DNA of 51,899 nucleotides from Streptosporangium amethystogenes. GTDB taxonomy: Bacteria; Actinomycetota; Actinomycetes; Streptosporangiales; Streptosporangiaceae. Location of the stretch: positions 1 through 51,899 of the forward strand of contig NZ_JOEQ01000043.1 in assembly GCF_000721075.1 (NCBI RefSeq), given 5' to 3'. The translations under genes were made by a program, and so were the position numbers. The notes beneath the pieces were generated by a model, which worked only from the letters and a program-made list of their open reading frames with translations, did no database searches and was not told the DNA's origin. Shown piece by piece: positions 44,955 through 51,899 of this stretch (position 1 is the first letter of the stretch; every line of letters begins with the position of its first letter).

Positions 44955-45200
44955 ACTGGATCGTTACATTAAAAAACTAGTGGAAATTGAGGATTACTCC
45001 TCGACGAAACTTGAGTTGATCGGGCAGCATGAGTTGGTATCTCCCCAAACCGGAGTAACTGCGCACAGGTTGCACCACAATCCTTTGCCATGCTCTGGTC
45101 GGCCGTTGAAGCTTTCTTCTGAAACGGGACCGGCTCTACCCCCCCAGAGCCGGACCGGTCGGCGACCCCCGTCCTCCCCCCGACGGGGGTCGCCTCTTTT
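44955..45200 (+). ncRNA. Structured small RNA candidate, 6S-like by position
   Basis: The segment 44960-45115 is much less GC-rich than its surroundings, carries no credible gene, and ends at two tandem strong hairpins. Long-range pairing is possible: TTACTCC (44994-45000) with GGAGTAA (45052-45058), ATTG (44986-44989) with CAAT (45078-45081), and TGG (44981-44983) with CCA (45088-45090), giving a rod with internal loops. In Streptomyces coelicolor a 6S-like RNA (scr3559/ssrS) lies, from memory, just before the ssd homologue SCO3558, the same place as here. Strand is inferred from the terminator; ends are approximate. Confidence 0.42.
45130..45200 (+). terminator. Tandem hairpin terminator with T-run
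   Basis: First stem CCGGCTCT/AGAGCCGG (45130-45137, 45146-45153). Second is a perfect 13-bp stem (45161-45173 with 45182-45194) followed by TCTTTT. This is the clearest rho-independent terminator in the window, yet no annotated gene ends near it. Confidence 0.85.
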
Positions 45201-45465
45201 CCCAGCGGTCACTCCCGCCGCGGTGGAAGGCTTCGTAGGCTCTCGGTGCGGTGCGTCGACGTGTGAACGTGTGAGGCAGGCCCGCTGAGGTGTTCGTCTC
45301 TGCCCGCCTGCCCGAGGTCTGCCGTGCTCGTACGGCTTCTTTCGGGGGGCTGGTTGTCCACAGGCCGGGTCACCTCGGAGCCGGTCTTCCACAGGATGGC
45401 GTTCGGTACCTCGGGGATGGGGAGCCATCGCGGAGGGTGGGGTCCCCGCATCCCAGGAGGCATCA

Positions 45466-46512
45466 GTGGACCGCCCGCTGGTCATCACCGAAGACCGTGA
45501 TCTGCTCGACGACCTGCTCCGCATCGCCGCCGCGGCCGGAGCCGAGCTTGACGTCGCCCACGCGCCCGCGCACGCCCGGCCCTACTGGAACCGTGCTCCG
45601 CTGGTCGTCGTCGGTGACGACATGGCAGGCGCGCTGGCCTCGACCGGACCGCCACCTCGCCCCCGTGTTCTCCTGGTCACCCGCACCTGCGACGACCCCG
45701 ACACATGGCGCAGGTGCGTCGCGGTCGGCGCTCAGGCCGTGCTGGAACTGCCCGCTGCGGAGCGCCGGCTGGTCGACGAGTTCGCAGACGTCGTCGAGCC
45801 ACCCGCCACGCCGGGATTCGTGGTCTGCGTCGCGGGCGGGCGCGGCGGAGCCGGGGCCAGCGTGCTGGCGGGCTCGCTGGCGCTGGCCGCGTCCCGCCGG
45901 CGCATCCGCACCCTCCTGATCGACGCCGACCCGCTTGGCGGAGGCCTGGATCTCCTTCTCGGCCAGGAGGAGTCCGACGGAGCGCGCTGGTCGGACCTGG
46001 TCGCCCGTGAGGGCAGGGTCAGCTGCACGGCGCTCCAGGCGGCCCTGCCGACCTTCGCGGGGCTGACGCTGCTCTCCTTCAGCCGGGGCGAGGTCGAGCC
46101 GATCCCGGCCGAGGCGATGCGCTCGGTCCTCGAAGCGGGGCGCAGGGGCTTCGAGCTGGTGGTCGTCGACCTGCCGCGCCACCTCGACCAGGCCGCGGTG
46201 GAGGCGCTCGGCCGGGCCGGCACCACCCTCCTGGTCGTCACCGCCGACGTGCGCGGCGTGCTCGCCGCGGCACAGGTGCTGGCCTCCCTGCGCGAGCACA
46301 CCGGTGAGGTACGGGCCGTGGTGCGCAGCGGGGTCCTGACCGACGAGGTGGTGACGGGCTCGCTCGGCGTCCCGCACGGCGGTAGCCTCCCCGATCAGCC
46401 TCGCCTCGCCGCCGCCCTTGATCGGGGGGACGTTCCCCCACTCGGCCGTCGCACCTCTCTCGGACGGTTCTGTGCCGCTTTCCTGCACGAGCGGCTCGGA
46501 GCGGACAGGTGA
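45466..46512 (+). CDS. ssd: Septum-site-determining / CpaE-like protein
   Basis: 348 residues from GTG 45466 (GGAGG 7 bases upstream). Residues 1-115 are a receiver-like domain without a usual phospho-site; the rest is a MinD/ParA-type ATPase fold. The deviant Walker A region reads GGRGGAGASVLA: both lysines of KGGxGKT are replaced, while LLIDADPLGGGLDLLLG is kept. This is typical of the actinobacterial Ssd/CpaE group (Rv3660c). It probably localises the Tad secretion ATPase and links it to cell division. First gene of the tad operon. Confidence 0.87.
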   Translation: MDRPLVITEDRDLLDDLLRIAAAAGAELDVAHAPAHARPYWNRAPLVVVGDDMAGALASTGPPPRPRVLLVTRTCDDPDTWRRCVAVGAQAVLELPAAERRLVDEFADVVEPPATPGFVVCVAGGRGGAGASVLAGSLALAASRRRIRTLLIDADPLGGGLDLLLGQEESDGARWSDLVAREGRVSCTALQAALPTFAGLTLLSFSRGEVEPIPAEAMRSVLEAGRRGFELVVVDLPRHLDQAAVEALGRAGTTLLVVTADVRGVLAAAQVLASLREHTGEVRAVVRSGVLTDEVVTGSLGVPHGGSLPDQPRLAAALDRGDVPPLGRRTSLGRFCAAFLHERLGADR

Positions 46513-47987
46513 AACGGGTCGAGGGCGCGCCGACGGTCTCGCCGGAGCTGGTGGAGGCGGTCCGGGTACGGCTGGCCAGGACGGGAGTCGAGCCCAGCGC
46601 CGCGCACGTCGCGGTGGCGCTGCGAGCCGAACGGGCGATGCTCGGCGACGCGGAGATTCTGGCGGTGGCCCGGGTCCTGTGCGCCGATCTCATCGGAGCG
46701 GGTCCGCTGGAGCCGTTGCTGGCCGAGGCACAGGTCACCGATGTGCTGGTGAACGGCCCACGCGAGGTGTGGGTCGACGACGGGCACGGGCTGCGCCTGA
46801 CCTCGGTCGTCTTCCCCGGCGAAGACGCGCTCCGGCGGCTCGCGCAGCGGCTCGCCTCCGCCGCGGGCAGGCGCCTCGACGACGCCTGCCCCTATGTCGA
46901 CGCCCGCCTGGCGGGAGGTGTCCGGCTGCACGCCGTCCTGCCGCCCGTGGCGCCCAACGGCACCTGCCTGTCCTTACGGCTCCCGCCCCGGCGCACCCTC
47001 ACCCTTCACGATCTGGTCGAGGCGGGCGCGATCGGGGCGGAAAGCGTCGCCGTTCTCACCGCGATGATCGAGTCGAGGGTCGCCTTCCTGGTCACCGGCG
47101 GTACGGGGACCGGCAAGACGACCATGTTGTCGGCCCTGCTCTCCCTGGCGGACCCCGGTGAAAGGCTGCTGCTGGTCGAGGACTCCGCCGAGCTGAGACC
47201 ACTGCATCCCCATGTCGTCCGCCTGGAGGCGCGCCCGGCCAACCTGGAGGGCGCCGGTGGCGTCGGCCTGCGCGACCTCGTCCGTCAGGCCCTGCGGATG
47301 CGTCCCGATCGTCTCGTCGTCGGCGAGGTGAGGGGGTCGGAAGTAGTCGATCTTCTAAATGCTTTGAACACCGGTCACGAGGGAGGCTGCGGCACCCTGC
47401 ACGCCAACACCGCGACCGATGTGCCGCCCCGCCTGGAGGCGCTGGCATGCGCGGCGGGTCTCAGCAGGGAGGCGGTCCACAGCCAGCTCGCCGCGGCCCT
47501 GGACGTCGTCATCCACCTCGCTCGCGACCATGCCGACGGGCGCCGCCGGGTCGCCGAGATCTGCATGATGATCCGCCGCCCTTCGGGACTGGTGGAGGCC
47601 GAACCGGCCCTCACCTTCGCTCCGGACGGCCGGATGAGTCCCGGCCCCGGTCTACCCGCCCTCGCGGCCCGAGCGCCCGGTATCCCCGCCTCGCCGACTC
47701 CCCGCCGCAGGCCCTACCTGTCGCCCCGCCCGCCGCGGTCGTACGGGCCGTCCGAGGCACCGGTCACCTCCTCCCGGGATACCTCGGCCTCCGAGGCTCT
47801 CGGCGGCCCGGGGCCGGACGTCCGGGATCCCGCGCGTCCACGGGAGGTCTCTCCTGACGCCTCGGGTTCCGGTGACCCCGCACCCCCGTTTCGCCGGAAG
47901 ACGCGGCTGGACGTTCCCGGCCGTCCCAGTCCTGGCGAGCCGACGTCACGAACGGCCTCAAGGACGATGTCACGGCCGACGTCATGA
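46509..47987 (+). CDS. tadA: TadA/CpaF secretion ATPase with long disordered tail
   Basis: 492 residues from GTG 46509, overlapping ssd by 4 bases. The VirB11-like ATPase occupies the first about 380: VNGPREVWVD, Walker A GGTGTGKTTML, the Asp box LLVEDSAEL, GEVRGSEVVDLLNALNTGHEGGCGTLHANT. It powers assembly of Flp pili from the inner face of the membrane. After about residue 385 the protein continues for some 110 Pro/Ser/Arg-rich residues, not part of the ATPase fold. It overlaps tadB by 4 bases. Confidence 0.92.
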   Translation: MKRVEGAPTVSPELVEAVRVRLARTGVEPSAAHVAVALRAERAMLGDAEILAVARVLCADLIGAGPLEPLLAEAQVTDVLVNGPREVWVDDGHGLRLTSVVFPGEDALRRLAQRLASAAGRRLDDACPYVDARLAGGVRLHAVLPPVAPNGTCLSLRLPPRRTLTLHDLVEAGAIGAESVAVLTAMIESRVAFLVTGGTGTGKTTMLSALLSLADPGERLLLVEDSAELRPLHPHVVRLEARPANLEGAGGVGLRDLVRQALRMRPDRLVVGEVRGSEVVDLLNALNTGHEGGCGTLHANTATDVPPRLEALACAAGLSREAVHSQLAAALDVVIHLARDHADGRRRVAEICMMIRRPSGLVEAEPALTFAPDGRMSPGPGLPALAARAPGIPASPTPRRRPYLSPRPPRSYGPSEAPVTSSRDTSASEALGGPGPDVRDPARPREVSPDASGSGDPAPPFRRKTRLDVPGRPSPGEPTSRTASRTMSRPTS

Positions 47988-48688
47988 CGGCGGCCGCCCT
48001 GGTTCTGGTCACCCTGGCGGCATGGTTGTGGACGGGCGCGGATTCCGGCACCGCCCGCCTGGGCCGCCTACGCCGTCACGGCCCGGTCGCCTCGTCCTCT
48101 TTGCGTGAGCGGTTCGCCGCTCACTCGCGGCCCTCCCGGCGCGCGGTGGCCTGGCGGGTCGCGTCGATCGAGCTCTGTCAGGGTCTCGCCGCCGAACTGG
48201 CGGCGGGACGGACGGCCGGTGACGCGCTGGCGCGGGCCGTGCGGGCAGCCGGGTTTCCCGATCCCGAGGCGCTGCGCCCGCTGGTCGCGGCCGCGAGGGA
48301 CGGTGGCGACGTACCCGCCGCTTTACTGGCCGTGGCGCCGGAGCAGGGAGGCGAGGCATTGCGGGCACTGGCCGCCTGCTGGAAGGTGAGCGTGACAGCG
48401 GGGGCGGGTCTGGCCGTCCTTGTCGATCGTGTCGCCGCCTCCCTGAGAGAGGCCCAGAGCCATCGCCAGGACATCGCCGCCCAACTCGCCGGCCCTCGCG
48501 CCACGGCCCGTCTGCTGTCAGGTCTGCCCGTCCTCGGCCTGCTGATGGCGGCCGGCCTCGGCATGCGCCCACTGCACTTCCTGTTCGGCGGTCCGGCGGG
48601 CGTCGGCTGTCTGGTCGTCGGTCTCGCACTCGACGCCTGTGGCCTGTGGTGGACCCATCGCCTGGTCGTCCGGGCCCAGCGGGGCTGA
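47984..48688 (+). CDS. tadB: TadB-like platform protein (T2SF family)
   Basis: 234 residues, short compared with the roughly 300 of many TadB proteins. One N-terminal span, then the GspF-like domain with ELAAGRTAGDALARAVRAAG and LKVSVTAGAGLAVLVDRVA-like helices, and two C-terminal spans (about 178-222). It is an inner-membrane platform for pilus assembly with TadC. Coupled to tadA by an ATGA-type overlap. Confidence 0.85.
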   Translation: MTAAALVLVTLAAWLWTGADSGTARLGRLRRHGPVASSSLRERFAAHSRPSRRAVAWRVASIELCQGLAAELAAGRTAGDALARAVRAAGFPDPEALRPLVAAARDGGDVPAALLAVAPEQGGEALRALAACWKVSVTAGAGLAVLVDRVAASLREAQSHRQDIAAQLAGPRATARLLSGLPVLGLLMAAGLGMRPLHFLFGGPAGVGCLVVGLALDACGLWWTHRLVVRAQRG

Positions 48689-48723
48689 CGTCTTCGTGGC
48701 CCGGATCGCGAGAAGGAGAGAAA

Positions 48724-49509
48724 ATGATCACTCTGCTTGCCGTGGTGCTCACCGGAATCGCCGTCCGGCTCTGGATCGCCCGGCGTGAACCCGCCGACCG
48801 GCTTTGCCGCGCACGGTGCTCGGCACACCCGGCCGGGTTCCCGAAGGTACGGCCAGAGGCTGAAGCACCCACGTTTTTCCCGGCCACGAGGATGGAGGGA
48901 CGGCGGCGGCCGAGCCGGGGTGAGATCGCGGCGGCCCTCGCCGTGGGGCTGGCGGCGTTCCTGGCCGTGGGAGGTCCGCCGGGAGCGGTCGTCGGGGCGG
49001 CAGGTTCCGGGATCGCGCTGGCGGTGCTGCGGCGGCGAGAGCCACCCGAACTGCGCGAGGAACACCGGCGGTTGACGGCGGATCTGCCGCTGGCGGTCGA
49101 TCTTATGGTCGCCTGCCTGCGCGCGGGCCAGCCGATCACCGGAGCCGTCGACGTCACGGCGGAGGCGATCGGGGGACCACTGGGCGAGAGACTGGCCTGG
49201 GTGAGCGGCCAGCTGAGACTGGGAGCCGCACCGGAGAGCGCCTGGCAGGCCCTGGCCTCCGAGCGCTCGCTCGCCCCGTTGGCCCGTGCCATGAGCCGGG
49301 CCGCGTTGAGTGGCGCACCGGTGGCCGATGTCCTCACCCGGCTCTCCGACGACTTCCGCCGTGCCGTCCGCGCCGCATCGTCGGCGGCCGCCCAACGGGT
49401 CGGCGTCCAGGTGGTCGCTCCCCTGGGGCTCTGTTTCCTGCCCGCGTTCGTCTTCCTGGGCATCATCCCCGTCGTGGCCGGCCTCGCCGGCGAGGTGCTC
49501 CTTCCCTGA
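48724..49509 (+). CDS. tadC: TadC-like platform protein (T2SF family)
   Basis: 261 residues from ATG 48724 with AGAAGGAGAG upstream. One N-terminal span, a polar stretch, a paired span (about 58-95), the GspF domain (ADLPLAVDLMVACLRAGQPITGAVD) and a C-terminal span ending FLGIIPVVAGLAGEVLLP. It pairs with TadB in the Tad machine. In relatives the next genes encode the Flp pilin (DUF4244) and TadE/TadG-like proteins; none follows here. Confidence 0.87.
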   Translation: MITLLAVVLTGIAVRLWIARREPADRLCRARCSAHPAGFPKVRPEAEAPTFFPATRMEGRRRPSRGEIAAALAVGLAAFLAVGGPPGAVVGAAGSGIALAVLRRREPPELREEHRRLTADLPLAVDLMVACLRAGQPITGAVDVTAEAIGGPLGERLAWVSGQLRLGAAPESAWQALASERSLAPLARAMSRAALSGAPVADVLTRLSDDFRRAVRAASSAAAQRVGVQVVAPLGLCFLPAFVFLGIIPVVAGLAGEVLLP

Positions 49510-49699
49510 CGACCGTCACCACGATCACGGCCGACCAACCGCTCGGCCCCCGTCCGTGCCGGGGTGGCGGCCTGCCGGAGCGTCTGTACAGGTGGCGCAG
49601 GCTGTTTTCGGTTCGGGGAACTGGGGTGCGGTTTGGATACCGGGCGTTGCGGAACACGGCCCCGGTTCTCCGAAGGGGGACGGGGCCTGTTTCGTGTCT
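49510..49699. other. Junction where the tad pilin genes would be expected
   Basis: 190 bases with no pilin or TadE frame. GGCCCC...GGGGCC pairing near 49670-49690 may terminate the minus-strand operon that comes from the right. Confidence 0.4.
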
Positions 49700-50137
49700 C
49701 TAGGGCCGCATAGCCCTGTTGCGTCGAGAAGTGGGGTCTTGGTCGAGGTAATGGCCGGGGCCGTGCCGAATGACATCGGTGAGTCGCTCGGTCAGCAGCG
49801 GGTGAAGCTGCTCCAGGGCCTGCGGCGGAGCGCTCAGGCACCAGGCGTCGACCTCGCGGGCATCCACGGTGATTGTTTCCAGGTCCTCGGCTCGTAGTAG
49901 GCGGGTGGAGAAGACGAACGCGATCCGGTCGTGGCGGTCGCCGCTGCTGGCGGGGATCCACGCGACGGTCAAGAGCCGCTCGGCATGCAAGCCCTGTACG
50001 CCAGTCTCCTCGACAGCTTCACGGTGCGCGGCGGTGGCCGGGCTCTCACCGCGCCGGATCCGCCCGCCGGGCAGCTGCCAGCGGGTGTGGTCGCGGGCAG
50101 TACGCAACAGGAGCCACCGGCCCGCCTCGTCGAGCAC
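49700..50137 (-). CDS. NUDIX hydrolase, 5-prime end uncertain
   Basis: 145 residues from GTG 50137. The NUDIX box GGRIRRGESPATAAHREAVEETGV is complete (residues 24-47). However, in the same frame the codons just upstream read DLGRTVRRAVTAHLL, exactly what the first strand of a NUDIX domain should look like, yet no start codon exists there before a TGA near 50201. An ATG at 50184 that overlaps the hemC stop (ATGA) is one frame off. Either the short form is functional or a one-base shift has split the start from the body. Confidence 0.75.
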   Translation of the reverse strand: MLDEAGRWLLLRTARDHTRWQLPGGRIRRGESPATAAHREAVEETGVQGLHAERLLTVAWIPASSGDRHDRIAFVFSTRLLRAEDLETITVDAREVDAWCLSAPPQALEQLHPLLTERLTDVIRHGPGHYLDQDPTSRRNRAMRP

Positions 50138-50180
50138 GAGAAGGTGGGCGGTGACCGCGCGCCGTACGGTTCGGCCGAGG

Positions 50181-51164
50181 TCATTTCCGGGTGGCGGTGA
50201 TCAGGTTACGGGCGCCCTGGTGGAGCAGGTCAGCGGCGACGCGCGCTCCAAGCGTGGCCGGGTCGGCATGCTCTCCCCAGGCGTGGGAGCGGACGAACGC
50301 GCTGCCGTCACGGTTGAACACCATGCCGAACAGGCTCATTTTCCCGTCGGCGGTGGTGCAGGCATGTCCGGCGATCGGGGAGTTGCAGTGGCCACGCAGC
50401 ATATGCAGCATGGTGCGCTCAGCGAGGACGTGCCGGGCGGTGGGCACGTGGTTGAACTCGTCCAGCAGTCGCATGACCGGCCCGTCGGACTGGCGGGCCT
50501 GGATACCGATGACGCCCGCACCTACGGGCGGCACCATGGACACGCCTTCGCCTGTGGTGTGGAACTCCAGGGGCAGGATCTCATGGTGGCGATCCAGCAG
50601 GCCGAGACGGCTCAGGCTGGTGCGGGCCAGGATCAGCGCGGCGTACTTGCCGTCCTCGTCGAGCTTGGTCAGGCGGGTGTCGACGTTGCCGCGGATGCGT
50701 TCGGTGCGCAGGTCGGGCCGGTGGATGCTGAGCTGTGCGCGACGCCGCACGGAGCTGGTGCCGATCAGGGAACCGGCGGGCAGGTCGGCCAGGGCAACGC
50801 CGTCGCGGGTGACGACGACGTCGTGGACGTCGTCCCGTTCCAGGTAGGCGCCGAACGCGGTGCCCTCGGCCAGAGGCACATCGCCGGGGACGTCTTTGAC
50901 GCAGTGGACGGCGATGTCGATCCGGCCTCCGGTCAAGGCGCTGTCGATTTCCTTGCTGAAGGCTCCCTTGCCGCCGATCTCGGCCAGGTCGCCGGGCCAC
51001 AGGTCGGCAGTGACCTGCGTCGGCACGATCTCGATCGGGATCTCGGGCGCGAACTTGGTGATCATCTCGGCGACATGGCCGGCCTGGATCTTGGCCAGGG
51101 TGGAGGTGCGGGTGCCGATCCGGAGCGGGGTGTCGGCGAATCGGTTGAGGAACACATCGGTCAT
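50181..51164 (-). CDS. hemC: Divergent hydroxymethylbilane synthase (HemC paralogue)
   Basis: 327 residues from ATG 51164 (the frame runs back to 51314). Active-site features persist: LRIGTRTS, the Lys-Asp pair in VHCVKDVPGD, SSVRRRAQL, RGNVDTRLTKLD and the dipyrromethane-attachment Cys in RGHCNSPIAGHA. Several normally constant residues differ (Ser to Cys before VKD, Ser-Pro to Ser-Thr near the start, the cofactor loop). No other heme gene is nearby: hemA, hemD and hemB are absent. It is followed by the NUDIX gene and preceded by two small unknown genes, so it is more likely a specialised copy than the housekeeping enzyme. Confidence 0.85.
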   Translation of the reverse strand: MTDVFLNRFADTPLRIGTRTSTLAKIQAGHVAEMITKFAPEIPIEIVPTQVTADLWPGDLAEIGGKGAFSKEIDSALTGGRIDIAVHCVKDVPGDVPLAEGTAFGAYLERDDVHDVVVTRDGVALADLPAGSLIGTSSVRRRAQLSIHRPDLRTERIRGNVDTRLTKLDEDGKYAALILARTSLSRLGLLDRHHEILPLEFHTTGEGVSMVPPVGAGVIGIQARQSDGPVMRLLDEFNHVPTARHVLAERTMLHMLRGHCNSPIAGHACTTADGKMSLFGMVFNRDGSAFVRSHAWGEHADPATLGARVAADLLHQGARNLITATRK

Positions 51165-51344
51165 GGGATTGAGACTCTCTCGGGTGAACGAAGTAGGGGT
51201 TACAGAGTGTGATGAGGTGAAGATGTGCTGAAGATAGAGGCCACGACTACGTCCGGCCCCGCGAACGGCCCTCTGGTTACGCGCCGCCCGCGGGGAGTAG
51301 GGGCGCGGCGGCACGGGAGGTTGGTCGCCGTGCCGCCGCGCTGC

Positions 51345-51671
51345 TCAGGGTGAGGCGGGTTCGGTGTAGTGCTTCCCGAGTCGTCCGGCGATTCGGTGCG
51401 CGGCCCGGGGAAGGTCCTCGGCCGGTGCCTGGTCGGCGGGTTCCTCCATGAAGGAGGCGCCCCAGCAGAAGACCGTGCCCGCCTGGTCGGTCCACACGAT
51501 CAGCTCCGCGCTGATCACCAGGCAGAGTCGGCCTTGGTCGTAGGAGATGGTCGGGTAAATGCGGTGGGCATGGAGCTCGGTGCGCAGGTGCTTGAGGGCG
51601 GCGACGGCGCCGGGGTGCCACCCGGTGGCGTTCGGCCGTTCGCCCGCCGGGGTGTCAGGGTGAGGGATCAC
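51345..51671 (-). CDS. Small hypothetical protein
   Basis: 108 residues from ATG 51671. A central beta-rich stretch (PTISYDQGRLCLVISAELIVWTDQAGTVFCWG) is flanked by polar ends with a C-terminal helix (PRAAHRIAGRLGKHY). It resembles short proteins often found beside XRE/DUF397 regulators in actinomycetes, but no family name can be given. Its start overlaps the upstream partial gene by 17 bases, so they are likely co-transcribed with hemC. Confidence 0.65.
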   Translation of the reverse strand: MIPHPDTPAGERPNATGWHPGAVAALKHLRTELHAHRIYPTISYDQGRLCLVISAELIVWTDQAGTVFCWGASFMEEPADQAPAEDLPRAAHRIAGRLGKHYTEPASP

Positions 51672-51899
51672 GGCTGGCTCCCCTCCGGCGGTGAGGGGGT
51701 AGAGCGAGATGTATGGGTCCCAGGGTTGCGGAGAGTGGCGGGGCCGGACGGCTGGCCGTGTCGGGTGTGGGTGGTGTGGGAGCGGGTGATGTGGTCCGCC
51801 GGAGGTCGAGTTCTGTCTGTTGCATGAGGTCCCACAGGGCGGTGGCGCTGTTCGCGTAGACGATGTGGCATTCGTTGGGGTCGGTGCACTGCCAGGCTT
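51655..51899 (-). CDS. Partial hypothetical protein (start off right edge)
   Basis: 81 codons are visible to the stop at 51655-51657. The N-terminal visible part reads AWQCTDPNECHIVYANSATALWDLMQQTELDLRR, protein-like with a Cys pair, and the rest is a Pro/Thr/Ala-rich tail. Another frame over the same bases (51668-51889) is a His/Arg/Pro shadow. The 17-base overlap with the next gene supports this frame. Function unknown. Confidence 0.55.
   Translation of the reverse strand, partial: AWQCTDPNECHIVYANSATALWDLMQQTELDLRRTTSPAPTPPTPDTASRPAPPLSATLGPIHLALPPHRRRGASRDPSP

Overview
The window is high-GC (roughly 70%) DNA from a filamentous actinomycete, most likely Streptosporangiaceae-like or a relative. 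The reasons are the WhiB-family regulator WblA, an actinobacterial Crp, MarP, an Ssd/Tad pilus cluster, many GTG starts with GTGA/ATGA overlaps, and a gene order from about 25.4 to 49.5 kb that matches from memory the conserved ponA2-whiB4-bagAB-crp-nth-marP-ephE-acs-ssd-tad block of Mycobacterium and Streptomyces. No database search was run; assignments come from motifs, lengths and context.

Left part (1-25 kb) is more variable. It holds a truncated multi-HAMP sensor kinase divergent from a GAF/SpoIIE phosphatase; an S9 peptidase; an RlmA-like methyltransferase; an MBL hydrolase; an MFS carrier; an XRE-cupin regulator divergent from a BenE transporter with a palindromic operator between them; CorA; a KdpE-like regulator; and a secreted HNH nuclease. 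A 125-bp MITE-like element follows. Next is a LacI regulator divergent from a secreted GH16 glucanase, with four CebR-like palindromes between them. A three-gene operon makes 2,3-dihydroxybenzoate from chorismate (dhbA, dhbC, dhbB without a carrier domain) and meets a convergent pair of a cysteine-synthase-like PLP enzyme and an exporter. A patch with a small membrane protein, an orphan ModA and a short GntR protein ends at tRNA-Pro(CGG).

The core block (25.4-49.5 kb) runs metallophosphoesterase, YqeY, ponA2-like PBP, wblA, two ArsA/Bag ATPases, DUF4177, RidA, NUDIX, MBL, crp, nth, NUDIX, HEAT-repeat protein, marP, DUF309, epoxide-hydrolase-like protein, holin-X-like protein, acs, degenerate Fic protein, a long non-coding stretch with a probable structured RNA (6S-like by position), then ssd-tadA-tadB-tadC. 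The pilin genes expected after tadC are absent. A different minus-strand group begins there instead: NUDIX, a divergent hemC and two small unknown proteins, running off the right end. No CRISPR array, rRNA or complete insertion sequence was seen.
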